A stretch of DNA of 64,000 bases from an uncultured Anaerolineae bacterium. GTDB taxonomy: Bacteria; Chloroflexota; Anaerolineae; JACIWP01. The translations under genes were made by a program, and so were the position numbers. Of this stretch, positions 41,783 through 50,954 are shown piece by piece; positions within the stretch are counted from its first letter, which is position 1, and each line of letters starts with the position of its first letter. The DNA lies in NCBI GenBank assembly GCA_938049385.1, contig CALIBQ010000012.1, positions 1-64,000 on the forward strand. The letters run 5' to 3'. The notes under the pieces are model-generated. The model saw only the letters and a list, made by a program, of their open reading frames with translations. It had not been told where the DNA came from and searched no databases.

Positions 41783-42727
41783 ATGTCCCGGCTTCGGCTT
41801 CCCCGGCTGATCCGCCCTTCGACGCGCGCCTTCTGGGAGGAAGGCCGGCGCACCCCTGGCTATTCCCTCTTCGACTTTCTGCACGGCTACGTGTACGGCC
41901 GCTGGGCCTATCTGTACATCGGCATCGCCACGGGCGAGCACTGGATCGCCCGCCGGCTTTCTCCATTGGTGCGTCGGGTGGGGAACCTGCTCACACGTCA
42001 GGCACAGCGTCATGCAGGGCCGGCAAGCTCTCCTGGTTTCGCCGATACCTATCACGGCAAAGTAGTGCCGCCGGCGGCCGCGCGCCAGCTCATCTCTGTC
42101 CAGCAGGATGTGACGCTGACTGAGCTGGAGCACATCATTCCTTACGCCATGGCACGCGACATCGTGCTCAAAAATCCAGACCACATCGCTGTGCTGGACT
42201 GTCCCTGCCGCGCTGCCCGGGCGAACCCCTGCCTGCCCTTGGACGTATGTCTCATCGTGGGGGAGCCGTTCGCCAGCTTTGTGGTGGAACATCACCCGCG
42301 CCGCGCGCGTTTTATCAGCCGGCAGGAAGCCGAGGAAATCCTGCATGCCGAACATGCGCGCGGCCATGTGCATCACGCTTTCTTCAAAGATGCCATGCTG
42401 GGACGCTTCTACGCCATCTGCAACTGCTGTTCCTGCTGTTGCGGAGCCATGCAGGCGATGCGCGCCGGCGTGCCCATGCTGGCATCTTCAGGCTATGTCG
42501 CTCGACAGCGGGCGGCAGAGGAATGCGCCGGCTGTGGCAGTTGTGCGGATGCCTGCCCTTTCCAGGCCATCGAGATGCGCGATGGCAGGGCATGGGTGCA
42601 AGAAGAGCTGTGCATGGGGTGCGGGGTATGCGTGGACCGCTGTCCGCAGGGCATTCTGGCGCTGGTCCGGGAGCCGGCGAAAGGCGAACCGCTGGAAATC
42701 CTCTCCTTGCTGTCAAATGGGGGATGA
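41783..42727 (+). CDS. Cys-rich iron-sulfur protein with a C-terminal two-cluster ferredoxin domain
   Basis: 314 residues. The C-terminal part has two 4Fe-4S motifs, CAGCGSCADACPFQA and CMGCGVCVDRCPQGI. Upstream lie an LDCPCRAA motif (about residue 139) and a run of Cys residues, ICNCCSCCCGAM (about 212-222), which could bind another cluster or a metal. An N-terminal hydrophobic segment (GYVYGRWAYLYIGIA) may associate with the membrane. I do not know the function; similar Cys-rich ferredoxin-like proteins occur in anaerobes, often near heterodisulfide-reductase or corrinoid enzymes, neither of which is seen here. GGAGGGGG precedes the ATG. It stands alone between the trxB gene and the cyclase operon. 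Confidence 0.8.
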   Translation: MSRLRLPRLIRPSTRAFWEEGRRTPGYSLFDFLHGYVYGRWAYLYIGIATGEHWIARRLSPLVRRVGNLLTRQAQRHAGPASSPGFADTYHGKVVPPAAARQLISVQQDVTLTELEHIIPYAMARDIVLKNPDHIAVLDCPCRAARANPCLPLDVCLIVGEPFASFVVEHHPRRARFISRQEAEEILHAEHARGHVHHAFFKDAMLGRFYAICNCCSCCCGAMQAMRAGVPMLASSGYVARQRAAEECAGCGSCADACPFQAIEMRDGRAWVQEELCMGCGVCVDRCPQGILALVREPAKGEPLEILSLLSNGG

Positions 42728-42734
42728 CAAGGGG

Positions 42735-42762
42735 TTGCGGCCAGCCTGCGGCTTGATATAAT
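42735..42762 (+). promoter_or_regulatory. promoter of the cyclase-SARP operon
   Basis: TTGCGG (42735-42740) and TATAAT (42757-42762), spacer 16 bp. The leader of about 120 bases contains the palindrome CAAGACGTCTTG; no known riboswitch is recognised. Confidence 0.5.
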
Positions 42763-42889
42763 TAGGTGTGGGTGACAATATCAATCTAGGCGAGAATCTG
42801 TATAAGATGCAGGTTCTTTTCGCAAGGGCGCGAAGGACAAGACGTCTTGCGCGCTCTTTTCATGCCGGCTAACGCCTCTGGGGAACGGG

Positions 42890-45800
42890 ATGTCACGCGT
42901 TTGCGGACAGTGCGGACATGATAATCCAGCGGAAGCACGCTACTGCGAGAGATGCGCCGCGCCTCTGGCCAATCTCTGCCCGGCCTGCGGCTTTGAGAAT
43001 CCCCCTGGTTTCAAGTTCTGCGGCAACTGCGGTGCGCATCTGGCCAGTGCGCAGTTGGGACGTGCGCCGGCCGATCAACTGCGCCGGCTCCAAAGCCTGA
43101 TGCCGGCGCAGTTGATGGAAAAGATGCTCCGTCAGGCCGAACACCTGCGCGGCGAGCGCCGCACGGTTACCGTGCTCTTCGCCGACCTGAGCGGCTTCAC
43201 ATCCATCTCGGAGCGGCTGGACCCGGAGGATGTGTATCAGCTCATGGACGAGGTCCTGCACGCCTTTGTGGAGGAGATTTACCGCTACGAAGGCACGGTG
43301 GACAAGTTTACCGGTGACGGCGTCATGGCCATTTTCGGCGCGCCGGTCGCTCATGAGGATGACCCGGAGCGCGCCGTGCGTGCGGCCGTCGGGATGCAGA
43401 ACGCGCTGAGTCGGCTGAACCGCTCCTTCGCCGGCCGCTACCACGTCGAGCTGAAGTGCCGCATCGGCCTGAACAGCGGGGAGGTGGTGGTCGGCGGGTT
43501 GGGTTCCGACCTGCGGCTGGACTACACCGTCATGGGAGATGCGGTCAATGTGGCGGCCCGACTCCAGCAGGCGGCGGAGCCGGGAGAAGTCCTGGTCAGC
43601 GAGGACATATTCCGGGCGACCGATCCGCTCTTCGCCTACGCGCTGGTGGGCGACCTGCGCCTGAAGGGCAAGACGGAGCCTGTGCGGGCGTACCGCCTGC
43701 TGGGGGAACGCGCCCAAAAGGGCCGCACGCGCGGCATTCGCGGGTTGGAGGCGCCGCTCATCGGCCGGCAAAGGGAGTTTGCCCAGCTCAAAGAGGCCGT
43801 CGAGAGCTGGATCACCGCCAGAGAAGGCGGCTTTATCCTCCTGACGGGGGAGGCCGGCATCGGGAAATCGCGCCTGACCAGCGAACTGCTCGCCGGGCTG
43901 GCCGGCCAGGATGTGGAGATTGTCCGCGCCGGGGCGCTCTCCCACACGGCCGGCATCGGCTGGTGGCTGATGCGCGAGCTTTTGCGGGGATATTTCGAAC
44001 TTGGGGAAGGAGACAGCGGCAGAGCGATCTGCGATACGGTGACTGGCCGGCTGGCGGAGCTGATGGGGCAGTCCGCGGATTCCGCACTGCCTTACATCCT
44101 CAACCTGCTTTCTCCGGAGGCAGTACCGGAATCGCACGCGCCGCGCATCGTTCATTTGACGCCGGCTGAACTCCAACAGCAAACCCTGCTGGCCCTGCGC
44201 GAGCTGTGGACGTGCGCGGCTCAGCGCCGCCCCCTGCTCCTCGTCCTTGACGACGTGCACTGGATAGACCGCCCCTCACTGGATGTCCTCCTGTTCCTGA
44301 TGGGCCTGGTGCCGAATGTGCCGCTCATCTTTTATGCCATTTCCCGGGCAGACGAAGGATATGTCGCGCGGGAGATATCGGCGCAGGCACAGGAGCGCAT
44401 CCCGGATCGCTTCCGGTCCCTGCACCTGGGTCCGCTTCCGCCGGCCGAGGTCGAGCACCTGTTGGACGAGCTTCTGGATGCGCCGGCACTGCCGGCGGAG
44501 TGGCGGCGGATCATCGTCTCCCGCGTGGAGGGCAACCCCTTCTTCCTGGAAGAGTTCGTGCGCATGATGATGGACCGCCGCCTGCTGGTCCAAGATGCGG
44601 CCGGCCGCTGGAAGGCTGAGGGCAATACCGCCGGCCTGGAGGATGTCCCACGCACGTTGCGGGGCTTGATCCTGGCGCGCGTGGACACGCTGGAGGAGCA
44701 GGCCCGGCATGTCCTGCAGTGTGCCTCGGTCATCGGCCGCACTTTCTCTCAACGTCTGCTGGCAGAGGTAGTAGATGCGCCGGCGGAACTGCCCCGTGAC
44801 CTGCGTCAGCTTGAACAGCGCGGCCTGATATTTCCGGAAGCAGACGCGGCAGAGGAGCGCTATGCCTTTTCCCATGCCCTGACGCAGGAAGCGGTATATG
44901 AAACCCTGCTGAAGAAGCGCCGGCAGGCCCTCCATCGCGCCGTCGGACAAGCGATGGAGCGGCTGTATCCCGACCGCATTATGGAGCAGGTGGAACTGCT
45001 GGCCCATCATTTCTATCTGGGGGAGGAGCCGGAGCGGGCGCTCCATTATGCCATCCTGGCCGGCCAGCAGGCCTCGGCGCGCTATGCCAATCGCGAAGCG
45101 CGCACCTATTATCAGCGGGCACTGGAGTTGGCGGATGCAGTGCCGGCAGTGCCGGCCCAGCGGATTGCCATCCTGGCCGGCATGGGCGATGTGGAGGGCT
45201 TCCTCGGCGCGTATGACGCCGCGCTGGGGATGTATCAGCAGGCCTATGCGCTGGCCGGCGCGCCCGAAGCCGGCCTTCCGCCGGCACAGCAGGCTGGCCT
45301 CCTGCGGAAGATGGCGCGCATCGAAGAGCGCCAGGGCAGTTACTCCCGCGCGGCTTCCCTGCTCCATTCGGCCCTGGACCTTCTCGATGGGCATACTGCG
45401 CAGGAGGCCGAGCACGAGCGGGCCCGGATATACAGTGACCTGGGATGGGTGGCCTTCCGGCAGGGCCTGACGGACGATGCCCGGGAATGGATGATGCGGG
45501 CGTTGAGCATCCTGGAGCCTTCGGATAACTGGCAGGACCTGGCCGCGGTGTACAACCGCATGGCCGGCATCAGCTATCAACTGGGCGATTGGGAGCGCGC
45601 GGCGGAGTATGCGCGCAAGGGCATGGAACTGCGCGAACGCATCGGGTACACCTACGGCCTCTCAATGTCGTACAACAACCTGTCGGTGATTTATATGGCC
45701 GGCGGCGACTGGGACCGCGGCATCCTCTACGCCGAAAAGAGCCTGGCGCTCAAACAGCAGATCGGGGATGTGGAGGGAGTGGGTATTTCCTTCAACAACC

Positions 45801-46456
45801 TGGGCATGGCGTACAAGGACCGGGGGGACCTGGATCGAGCGCGTCAGTACCTTCTGCAGGCCCTGGAAATCGCCCGCAAAATTCGCAACGCCAACCTGCT
45901 GGCCTCTGCGCTGGCCAACCTGGCCCATGTCTATCTGCTGGAAGGGAGCTGGGCGGATGGGGTCAGTTACGGCGAGGAAGCCCTGCGGGTGGCCGGCGAG
46001 TCAGGTTCAGTGGAACAACGGGTAGAAGCGCACTGTCTGCTGGCAGAGAGCTGGCTGTACGCCGGCGATCCGGAACGCGCCGCTCAGCATGCGGCGCAGG
46101 CCGCGGCCTTGGCCAGCGAGAGCGGCGCCTGTTACCTGCTGGCACTGGCGGCACGCGCAGAGGGGAAGCTGGCGCTGGGGCGAGGAGATGCGGACGGCGC
46201 GGTAGAGGCGTTCCAGCGGAGCACCGCCGGCTTCGCCGAGCTGGGGAACCGTCTGGAGCAGTACCGCTCTGCCGCTTGTCTGGGTCAGGCGTTGATCGTG
46301 CAGGGCCGCCTGGATGTGGGCCGGCGGCATTTGGAAGAGGCCCTGCGCGTCTTCGAGGAACTGGGCGCGGCGCGGGACGCCGCCGAAGCGCGCCGGCTGT
46401 CCCAGGAAATTGACTATCCCGCGAACAAGGACTGCGGCAAGGTAGTTTTCCGATGA
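42890..46456 (+). CDS. class III nucleotide cyclase / STAND ATPase / TPR signalling protein
   Basis: 1188 residues. A double zinc ribbon (CGQCG...CERC and CPACG...CGNCG, residues 5-46) is followed by a class III adenylate/guanylate cyclase domain (about 85-260). Its metal Asp residues sit in LFADLSGF and KFTGDGVMAIFGAP, and its transition-state Asn/Arg in DAVNVAARLQ. The Lys before TGDG suits ATP. Next is a STAND/AAA ATPase with Walker A GEAGIGKSRL (about 323) and Walker B LLLVLDDVHW, then a long array of TPR repeats (about 690-1150). A sensor or signal-transduction protein in the cytoplasm, possibly making cAMP in response to a protein or peptide signal. Its stop overlaps the next start (ATGA). 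Confidence 0.9.
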   Translation: MSRVCGQCGHDNPAEARYCERCAAPLANLCPACGFENPPGFKFCGNCGAHLASAQLGRAPADQLRRLQSLMPAQLMEKMLRQAEHLRGERRTVTVLFADLSGFTSISERLDPEDVYQLMDEVLHAFVEEIYRYEGTVDKFTGDGVMAIFGAPVAHEDDPERAVRAAVGMQNALSRLNRSFAGRYHVELKCRIGLNSGEVVVGGLGSDLRLDYTVMGDAVNVAARLQQAAEPGEVLVSEDIFRATDPLFAYALVGDLRLKGKTEPVRAYRLLGERAQKGRTRGIRGLEAPLIGRQREFAQLKEAVESWITAREGGFILLTGEAGIGKSRLTSELLAGLAGQDVEIVRAGALSHTAGIGWWLMRELLRGYFELGEGDSGRAICDTVTGRLAELMGQSADSALPYILNLLSPEAVPESHAPRIVHLTPAELQQQTLLALRELWTCAAQRRPLLLVLDDVHWIDRPSLDVLLFLMGLVPNVPLIFYAISRADEGYVAREISAQAQERIPDRFRSLHLGPLPPAEVEHLLDELLDAPALPAEWRRIIVSRVEGNPFFLEEFVRMMMDRRLLVQDAAGRWKAEGNTAGLEDVPRTLRGLILARVDTLEEQARHVLQCASVIGRTFSQRLLAEVVDAPAELPRDLRQLEQRGLIFPEADAAEERYAFSHALTQEAVYETLLKKRRQALHRAVGQAMERLYPDRIMEQVELLAHHFYLGEEPERALHYAILAGQQASARYANREARTYYQRALELADAVPAVPAQRIAILAGMGDVEGFLGAYDAALGMYQQAYALAGAPEAGLPPAQQAGLLRKMARIEERQGSYSRAASLLHSALDLLDGHTAQEAEHERARIYSDLGWVAFRQGLTDDAREWMMRALSILEPSDNWQDLAAVYNRMAGISYQLGDWERAAEYARKGMELRERIGYTYGLSMSYNNLSVIYMAGGDWDRGILYAEKSLALKQQIGDVEGVGISFNNLGMAYKDRGDLDRARQYLLQALEIARKIRNANLLASALANLAHVYLLEGSWADGVSYGEEALRVAGESGSVEQRVEAHCLLAESWLYAGDPERAAQHAAQAAALASESGACYLLALAARAEGKLALGRGDADGAVEAFQRSTAGFAELGNRLEQYRSAACLGQALIVQGRLDVGRRHLEEALRVFEELGAARDAAEARRLSQEIDYPANKDCGKVVFR

Positions 46457-49400
46457 CGCTGATTCAGACCAAAATCCTGCTTCCCAAACGCAGAAAGCAT
46501 ATTTTGCGGCGGGAAAGACTGCTCAACTTCCTGTATGAGCATCTGGACCGCCAGCTCATCCTGATTTCCGCCTCCGCCGGCTACGGCAAGACCAGCCTCC
46601 TGGTGGATTTTGCCAGCGATGCGGACTTCCCCATTTGCTGGTACACGTTGGACGAGACCGATCGCGACCCGCGGGTCTTTCTAGAGTATTTCATCGCCAG
46701 CATTGAGCGGGCGTTTCCGGGGAGTATGGCGGAGACGCGGCGCGCGCTGGCCGGCTGGGGCGGGGAGTTCAACCCCGACGCCTTCGCCGGCCTGCTGGTC
46801 AACGATATCGTGCTGAACATCCCCGACTTTTTCATGGTTGTGCTGGATGACTACCACCTCATCGACGACAGCGTCGCCATCAACCTTCTGCTGGACGCCT
46901 TTCTGCGCCGTCAGCCGGAAAACTGCCGGCTGGTCATCGCCTCACGCACCATCCCCACCTTGACGCCGCGCGGCATGGCCCTGCTGGTGGCGCGCCAGCA
47001 GGTGGTGGGTCTGGGGGTCAATCAGCTCCGCTTCACCTCGGAAGAGATCCAACAGCTCATCCGTCAAAACTACGGCCAGGAAATCACGCCCGAACAAGCC
47101 GAGGCGCTGGTCCGCGAGTCCGAGGGGTGGATCACTGCCATCTTACTGACCCATCACCGCATGTGGCAGGGGCTGATCGGAGACCTGGTGCGGGCGCAGG
47201 AGGGCGCCGGCAGTCTGTACAACTATCTGGCGTCCGAGGTGCTGGACCGCCTGGATCCCGCCCGCCAGGAGTTCCTGCTCCAGACATCCATCTTGCGGGT
47301 GCTTAGCCCGGCGATATGCGATGCACTGTTGGGGCGCTCAGACAGCCAGGCGATGCTGGAAGACCTGGAAGCCCGCAACCTCTTCACCATCCGGGTGGAA
47401 GAGGATGAGCAAGTGTGGTACCGTTATCACCGCCTCTTCCGCGAATTTCTGCAGGAGAAACTGCGAGAGCGCTCCACCGGCACTGAGCTGGCGCTCCATC
47501 TGCGGGCGGCACGCCTGCTGGAAAAAGAGGGGGATAAGACCGAGGCCATTCATCATTACCTGGAGGCCGGCGCGTACGAGGATGCCGCGCGCGTGATTGA
47601 GGAACTTGCTTCGGCAACGTATGATGCCGGCCGTATCGAGACGCTGCAGTCTTGGATCAATTCGCTGCCCGAAGAATTACTGCATCAACGGCCTCGGCTG
47701 GCGTGGTTTAAAGCGAAAATACTGTGGACACAGGACCGTGTCCAGGAATCGGTCTTTTATGCCGATGTTGCCCGAGAGGCGTTTGAGCGTTTGAACGATC
47801 CTGTCGGCGCCGCACAGGCTCTGATCGAAAAAAGCGCTGTTCTGCGAGTGCGCGGCCGGTACTCTGAGGCATTGGAAGCTTCAGAGCAAGCTCTCGCTCG
47901 TATGCAGTCCATACCGGAAGAGGCTCGCGCGAAGGCTTCCCTTACCCTTGCCGGCGCCTACCGCAACATTGCCCTGTGCCACTATCAGTTGGGAGACATC
48001 GGGAAGGGTATCCAGGAGCTTCGCAAGGCCCTACAGTTGTACGAGCAGACAGGCTATCTCCCCAACCTTGCACAAGCCCACAGCGATTTGGGGGTGCTCT
48101 TGCGCGCCTCCGGCAATACTGCCGGCGCACGGCATCATTTCGAGGAAGCGCTGGCCATCTGGGAGAAGGTCGGCAATCCGCTGGGCATGGCAACGGTGCT
48201 TAACAGCATTGGGGTTACCTATCACCACCAAGGGGAGTATCAAAAGGCCCTGGACATCTTCTCCATGGCCCTGCGGCGGGCGAGGGAGGCCGCCTCCGAC
48301 CGGCTGAGCGGCTTCATCCTGGCCGGCATCGGCGACGCGCATCTGGCGTTGGGCGAGGCTGAGCAGGCCATGGAGGCGTACAAAGAGAGCGAGGAGCTGG
48401 CGGAGCGCGCCGGCGACAACTTCCTGAAGAGCTATTTGATGGGTGTCCAGGCGATGGCCTACTTACTGCAGGGCAACGCTTCTCAGGCCCTACAGTTGGC
48501 GCGCGACGCCTTTGAACGCGCCACGGAACAGCACGCCCAGCGCGAAGCCGCCTTGTATCAGATCATCCTGGGTGCGGTCTATTCCGAGCTGGGCCGGCAC
48601 CCGCGCGCCGTGGACCTGCTCCAGCAGGCCGAGGAGGCTCTCCGGGCCGGCGGTGCCAATCAGGACCGCACGCGCGCCCTACTGCACCTGGCCATGGCGT
48701 ATTACCGCGCCGGCCGGCTGGAGGAGGCACTGCGAACGCTGGAACAACTCGCCGATGCCCTCCTGGAGCTGGGGCAGTATCACTTCCTCCAGGTAGATGC
48801 CCGTATAACTCGCCCTGTGCTGGAATATGCCGCGGCGCGTCAGGCAGGCGGCCGGCTCATCACAGACCTGGTGCGCTTGGCCGGCGCAGAACCAGTAAGC
48901 GCGGAGGAAGCGGAGAGTGTGGAAGCGCCGCCGGCCGCTGTTCCGCCCCTGCGCGTCTATCTGCTGGGCAAGACCCGTGTGTTCCTCGGCGACCAGGAGA
49001 TATCCGATAAAGCATGGCAGTCCATGAAAGCCCGCCAGTTGTTCTACTACTTCATCACCTATGGTCAGGACACCCGGGACCATGTGGCCACCCTGTTCTG
49101 GCCCGAATCTTCCACGGAACGGGCCGCCGGCTCGTTCTATGTGACGCTCCACCGCCTGCGCCGCGCGCTGTCTATTCAGGAAATTATCCTCTCCTCCGAG
49201 GAAGTGTACTATCTCAACCGGGCACTGACCATCTGGTGCGACCTGTGGGAATTTGAGCGCCTATTGAAGGAAGCGGAGACCCATCAGGCACAGGGCCGGC
49301 CCGACGAGGCGCATCAGCTTCGCGTGGAAGCGCTCAAGCTGGTGCGGGGGGAATTTTGCGCAGACCTAGCGGACATGGAATGGATCAGCCTGCGCCGGCA

Positions 49401-49707
49401 TGAGCTGACGTACATTTGTGACCAGCTCTTCCGCGAGGTCATCCGCTATCACCTCCGCCGGCAGGAATGGGAGGAGGCGCTCCGGTACGGCCAGCAGATG
49501 CTGGCACTGGACGCGTTCGACGAGGATGCCCACCGTCTGGTGATGTTCTGCCTGGCCCAAATGGGCCAGCGCTCCGCCGCCATGAAGCACTACCGCTCCC
49601 TGGCCCGCTCCCTGCGGCGGCATCAGGAAGCAGAGCCAGAACCGGAGACCACCGCATTGTACGAGCGCATCGCGTTGCGAGACCCGCATCTCTCGCTGGA
49701 ACTGTAA
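46453..49707 (+). CDS. STAND-type transcriptional regulator with TPR and SARP/BTAD domains
   Basis: 1084 residues. It opens like MalT/LuxR-type STAND regulators: LIQTKILLPKRRKHILRRERLL, Walker A ILISASAGYGKTSLL (about 35-49), Walker B FMVVLDDYHLID. TPR repeats fill roughly 440-800. The C-terminus (about 835-1075) begins PPLRVYLLGKTRVFLGDQEI, an OmpR-like winged helix, followed by a bacterial transcriptional activation domain with GEFCADLADMEWISLRRHEL and YHLRRQEWEEALRYGQQML. That pairing defines SARP-type activators, which bind direct repeats next to the -35 of peptide- or antibiotic-biosynthesis promoters. Translationally coupled to the cyclase protein. Likely DNA-binding activator of the genes that follow. 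Confidence 0.9.
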   Translation: MTLIQTKILLPKRRKHILRRERLLNFLYEHLDRQLILISASAGYGKTSLLVDFASDADFPICWYTLDETDRDPRVFLEYFIASIERAFPGSMAETRRALAGWGGEFNPDAFAGLLVNDIVLNIPDFFMVVLDDYHLIDDSVAINLLLDAFLRRQPENCRLVIASRTIPTLTPRGMALLVARQQVVGLGVNQLRFTSEEIQQLIRQNYGQEITPEQAEALVRESEGWITAILLTHHRMWQGLIGDLVRAQEGAGSLYNYLASEVLDRLDPARQEFLLQTSILRVLSPAICDALLGRSDSQAMLEDLEARNLFTIRVEEDEQVWYRYHRLFREFLQEKLRERSTGTELALHLRAARLLEKEGDKTEAIHHYLEAGAYEDAARVIEELASATYDAGRIETLQSWINSLPEELLHQRPRLAWFKAKILWTQDRVQESVFYADVAREAFERLNDPVGAAQALIEKSAVLRVRGRYSEALEASEQALARMQSIPEEARAKASLTLAGAYRNIALCHYQLGDIGKGIQELRKALQLYEQTGYLPNLAQAHSDLGVLLRASGNTAGARHHFEEALAIWEKVGNPLGMATVLNSIGVTYHHQGEYQKALDIFSMALRRAREAASDRLSGFILAGIGDAHLALGEAEQAMEAYKESEELAERAGDNFLKSYLMGVQAMAYLLQGNASQALQLARDAFERATEQHAQREAALYQIILGAVYSELGRHPRAVDLLQQAEEALRAGGANQDRTRALLHLAMAYYRAGRLEEALRTLEQLADALLELGQYHFLQVDARITRPVLEYAAARQAGGRLITDLVRLAGAEPVSAEEAESVEAPPAAVPPLRVYLLGKTRVFLGDQEISDKAWQSMKARQLFYYFITYGQDTRDHVATLFWPESSTERAAGSFYVTLHRLRRALSIQEIILSSEEVYYLNRALTIWCDLWEFERLLKEAETHQAQGRPDEAHQLRVEALKLVRGEFCADLADMEWISLRRHELTYICDQLFREVIRYHLRRQEWEEALRYGQQMLALDAFDEDAHRLVMFCLAQMGQRSAAMKHYRSLARSLRRHQEAEPEPETTALYERIALRDPHLSLEL

Positions 49708-49732
49708 GCCGGCAAATAGCGCCGGCTTTTTC
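49706..49732 (+). terminator. terminator after the SARP regulator
   Basis: AGCCGGC / GCCGGCT stem followed by TTTTTC directly after the stop codon, so the small genes downstream need their own promoter. Confidence 0.75.
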
Positions 49733-49762
49733 TATTACCCGCCCCGATTTTTCCCATCTCCG

Positions 49763-49822
49763 CAAATCTGCGCCGGAATGCCCAAATCTGTAAGGGGTTT
49801 TGTAATCCCCCCTGCGTATGAT
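49763..49822 (+). promoter_or_regulatory. activator-type promoter of the small-peptide genes with direct repeats
   Basis: CAAATCTG occurs at 49763-49770 and again at 49783-49790, 20 bp apart start to start. The -10 TATGAT is at 49817-49822, while the -35 region (GGGGTT) is poor. Direct repeats just upstream of a weak -35 are the layout used by SARP activators. Confidence 0.5.
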
Positions 49823-49905
49823 ATGGGTGTAAGCAGTTGAGGGAAGCGGCACACGAGGGTGATGGGAAACGCACACCGTACAAAACCATGATGGAGGTGG
49901 GTAAG

Positions 49906-50055
49906 ATGAAAGCCACGCACAAAGCCGCTCTGTATCGTCTGTTGAATGCGCGCAACGCTCGTGTCCTGTATCTGGTGCTGGTGCTGATTGCCCTGGTGCT
50001 GGGCGCCGGCGCGCCGGATGCGGTGGGCGTTGGTGGCGGCGGCGCGGGTGGATGA
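49906..50055 (+). CDS. 49-aa single-helix peptide with Gly-rich C-terminus, unknown
   Basis: Starts MKATHKAALYRLLNARNARV, then a hydrophobic helix (about residues 20-35, LYLVLVLIALVLGAGA), and ends PDAVGVGGGGAGG. The positively charged start and single helix suggest a membrane-inserted or exported peptide; the 14-residue Gly-rich tail would face outside. A GGAGG site lies before the ATG at 49906. I recognise no named family. Its position directly behind a SARP-like regulator and ahead of an NHLP-type gene makes a signal peptide or precursor peptide plausible, but this is inference. An upstream in-frame ATG at 49837 looks untranslated. Confidence 0.6.
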   Translation: MKATHKAALYRLLNARNARVLYLVLVLIALVLGAGAPDAVGVGGGGAGG

Positions 50056-50160
50056 TCGGGTGAAAGTGAGGCCCTGACGCGGCGCGGCGAAGAGGGCCGG
50101 CGATGTACGAAACGCTCACCCGCTTGCATCCTAGCCCGCGAGCGAGAGGAGGCAATCCCA

Positions 50161-50378
50161 TGACGGCAAAGACGTTGTCCACCCTGATTGGCACTGCAGT
50201 CATCGACGAGAATTTCCGACAAACCCTGTTAAGCGATCCCTGGTCGGCTTTGAACGGCTTCGATCTCACCCGCGAGGAAAAAGAAGCCATTGCCAGCATC
50301 GAGGCCAACAGCATTGAGCAGTTCGCCCTTCAGTTGGCGAGGTGGATTGCACAAACCGGGGATCGCGTGTATGGATAA
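50161..50378 (+). CDS. NHLP-clan (Os1348/Franean1_4349-like) small protein, possible RiPP precursor
   Basis: 72 residues beginning MTAKTLSTLIGTAVIDENFRQTLLSDPW, then ALNGFDLTREEKEAIASI. The pattern LIG-x-A-(V/L)-x-D-x-x-F-R-x-x-L-L-x-(D/N)-P-x-x-A-L-x-x-(F/Y)-x-L-(T/S)-x-x-E resembles the leader of nitrile-hydratase-like (NHLP) peptides and the small NHLP-clan proteins annotated in Chloroflexota as Os1348 or Franean1_4349 families. The tail AQTGDRVYG is short and lacks Cys or Ser/Thr clusters, so any modified core would be small. GAGAGGAGG precedes the ATG. No modifying enzyme is seen within the window. Confidence 0.65.
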
Positions 50379-50383
50379 TTCCC

Positions 50384-50902
50384 ATGCCCGATACTTCCTT
50401 CCCTGCGGCGTCGCAAACACGGGCGGGCATCCAGCCGGTAATTCTCATTGTCGATGACGAGCCCGATATCCGGGCCCTGATGGGGCGCATTTTGCGTGAG
50501 CGTGGCTACTCTACCGTCGAAGCCTGCGACAGGGAGGAAGCGCTTACGCATCTTGCGCGTTTGCCAATCAGCCTGGTCATCTGCAACCTGCGCATGCCCC
50601 GTCTCTCGGGCGCGGTGCTGTTTGACCTGATCCAGCGGGTGTGTCCGCCGCTGGCGGAGCGCTTCCTGTTCTGTACGGGAGATATTGCTTCCAAAGAGGC
50701 CTTGCGGTTCCTAAATCAGACGGGCCGGCCGTACCTGTTCAAACCCTTTGATGTGGGCCAGTTCGTCGAGCTGGTGGAAGAGACGGTCCAGGTCCCTATC
50801 GTCGTGGATGTTCGTCTGCGGATGGAACTGCTCAGGCTTGCGGACGACGTGGGGATGCCGCGTGCCGGCTGTCCCCGTCCCATTGTGGTTCAGCGTCGGT
50901 AA
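50384..50902 (+). CDS. atypical response-regulator receiver protein (phospho-acceptor Asp replaced by Asn)
   Basis: 172 residues. CheY-like receiver: VILIVDDEPDIRALM has the acidic pair, ICNLRMPRLSG occupies the phosphorylation loop with Asn68 where Asp is expected, LFCTGD has the Thr switch and YLFKPFD the conserved Lys. It therefore cannot be phosphorylated in the usual way. A C-terminal extension of about 45 residues (VPIVVDVRLRMELLRLADDVG...) has no recognisable DNA-binding domain. It starts five bases after the NHLP-type gene stop, so it belongs to the same transcript. Possibly a protein-protein switch. The start at 50384 lacks a strong ribosome site. Confidence 0.8.
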   Translation: MPDTSFPAASQTRAGIQPVILIVDDEPDIRALMGRILRERGYSTVEACDREEALTHLARLPISLVICNLRMPRLSGAVLFDLIQRVCPPLAERFLFCTGDIASKEALRFLNQTGRPYLFKPFDVGQFVELVEETVQVPIVVDVRLRMELLRLADDVGMPRAGCPRPIVVQRR

Positions 50903-50954
50903 GCCAGTTTCGCAACGTCCACTGCCCGGCCGGCTGCCGGCTTGGAGAGGTGAT

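Noticed and set aside
42763-42889. Riboswitch in the leader of the cyclase gene
   Set aside because: A short palindrome is present but no known aptamer core could be recognised.
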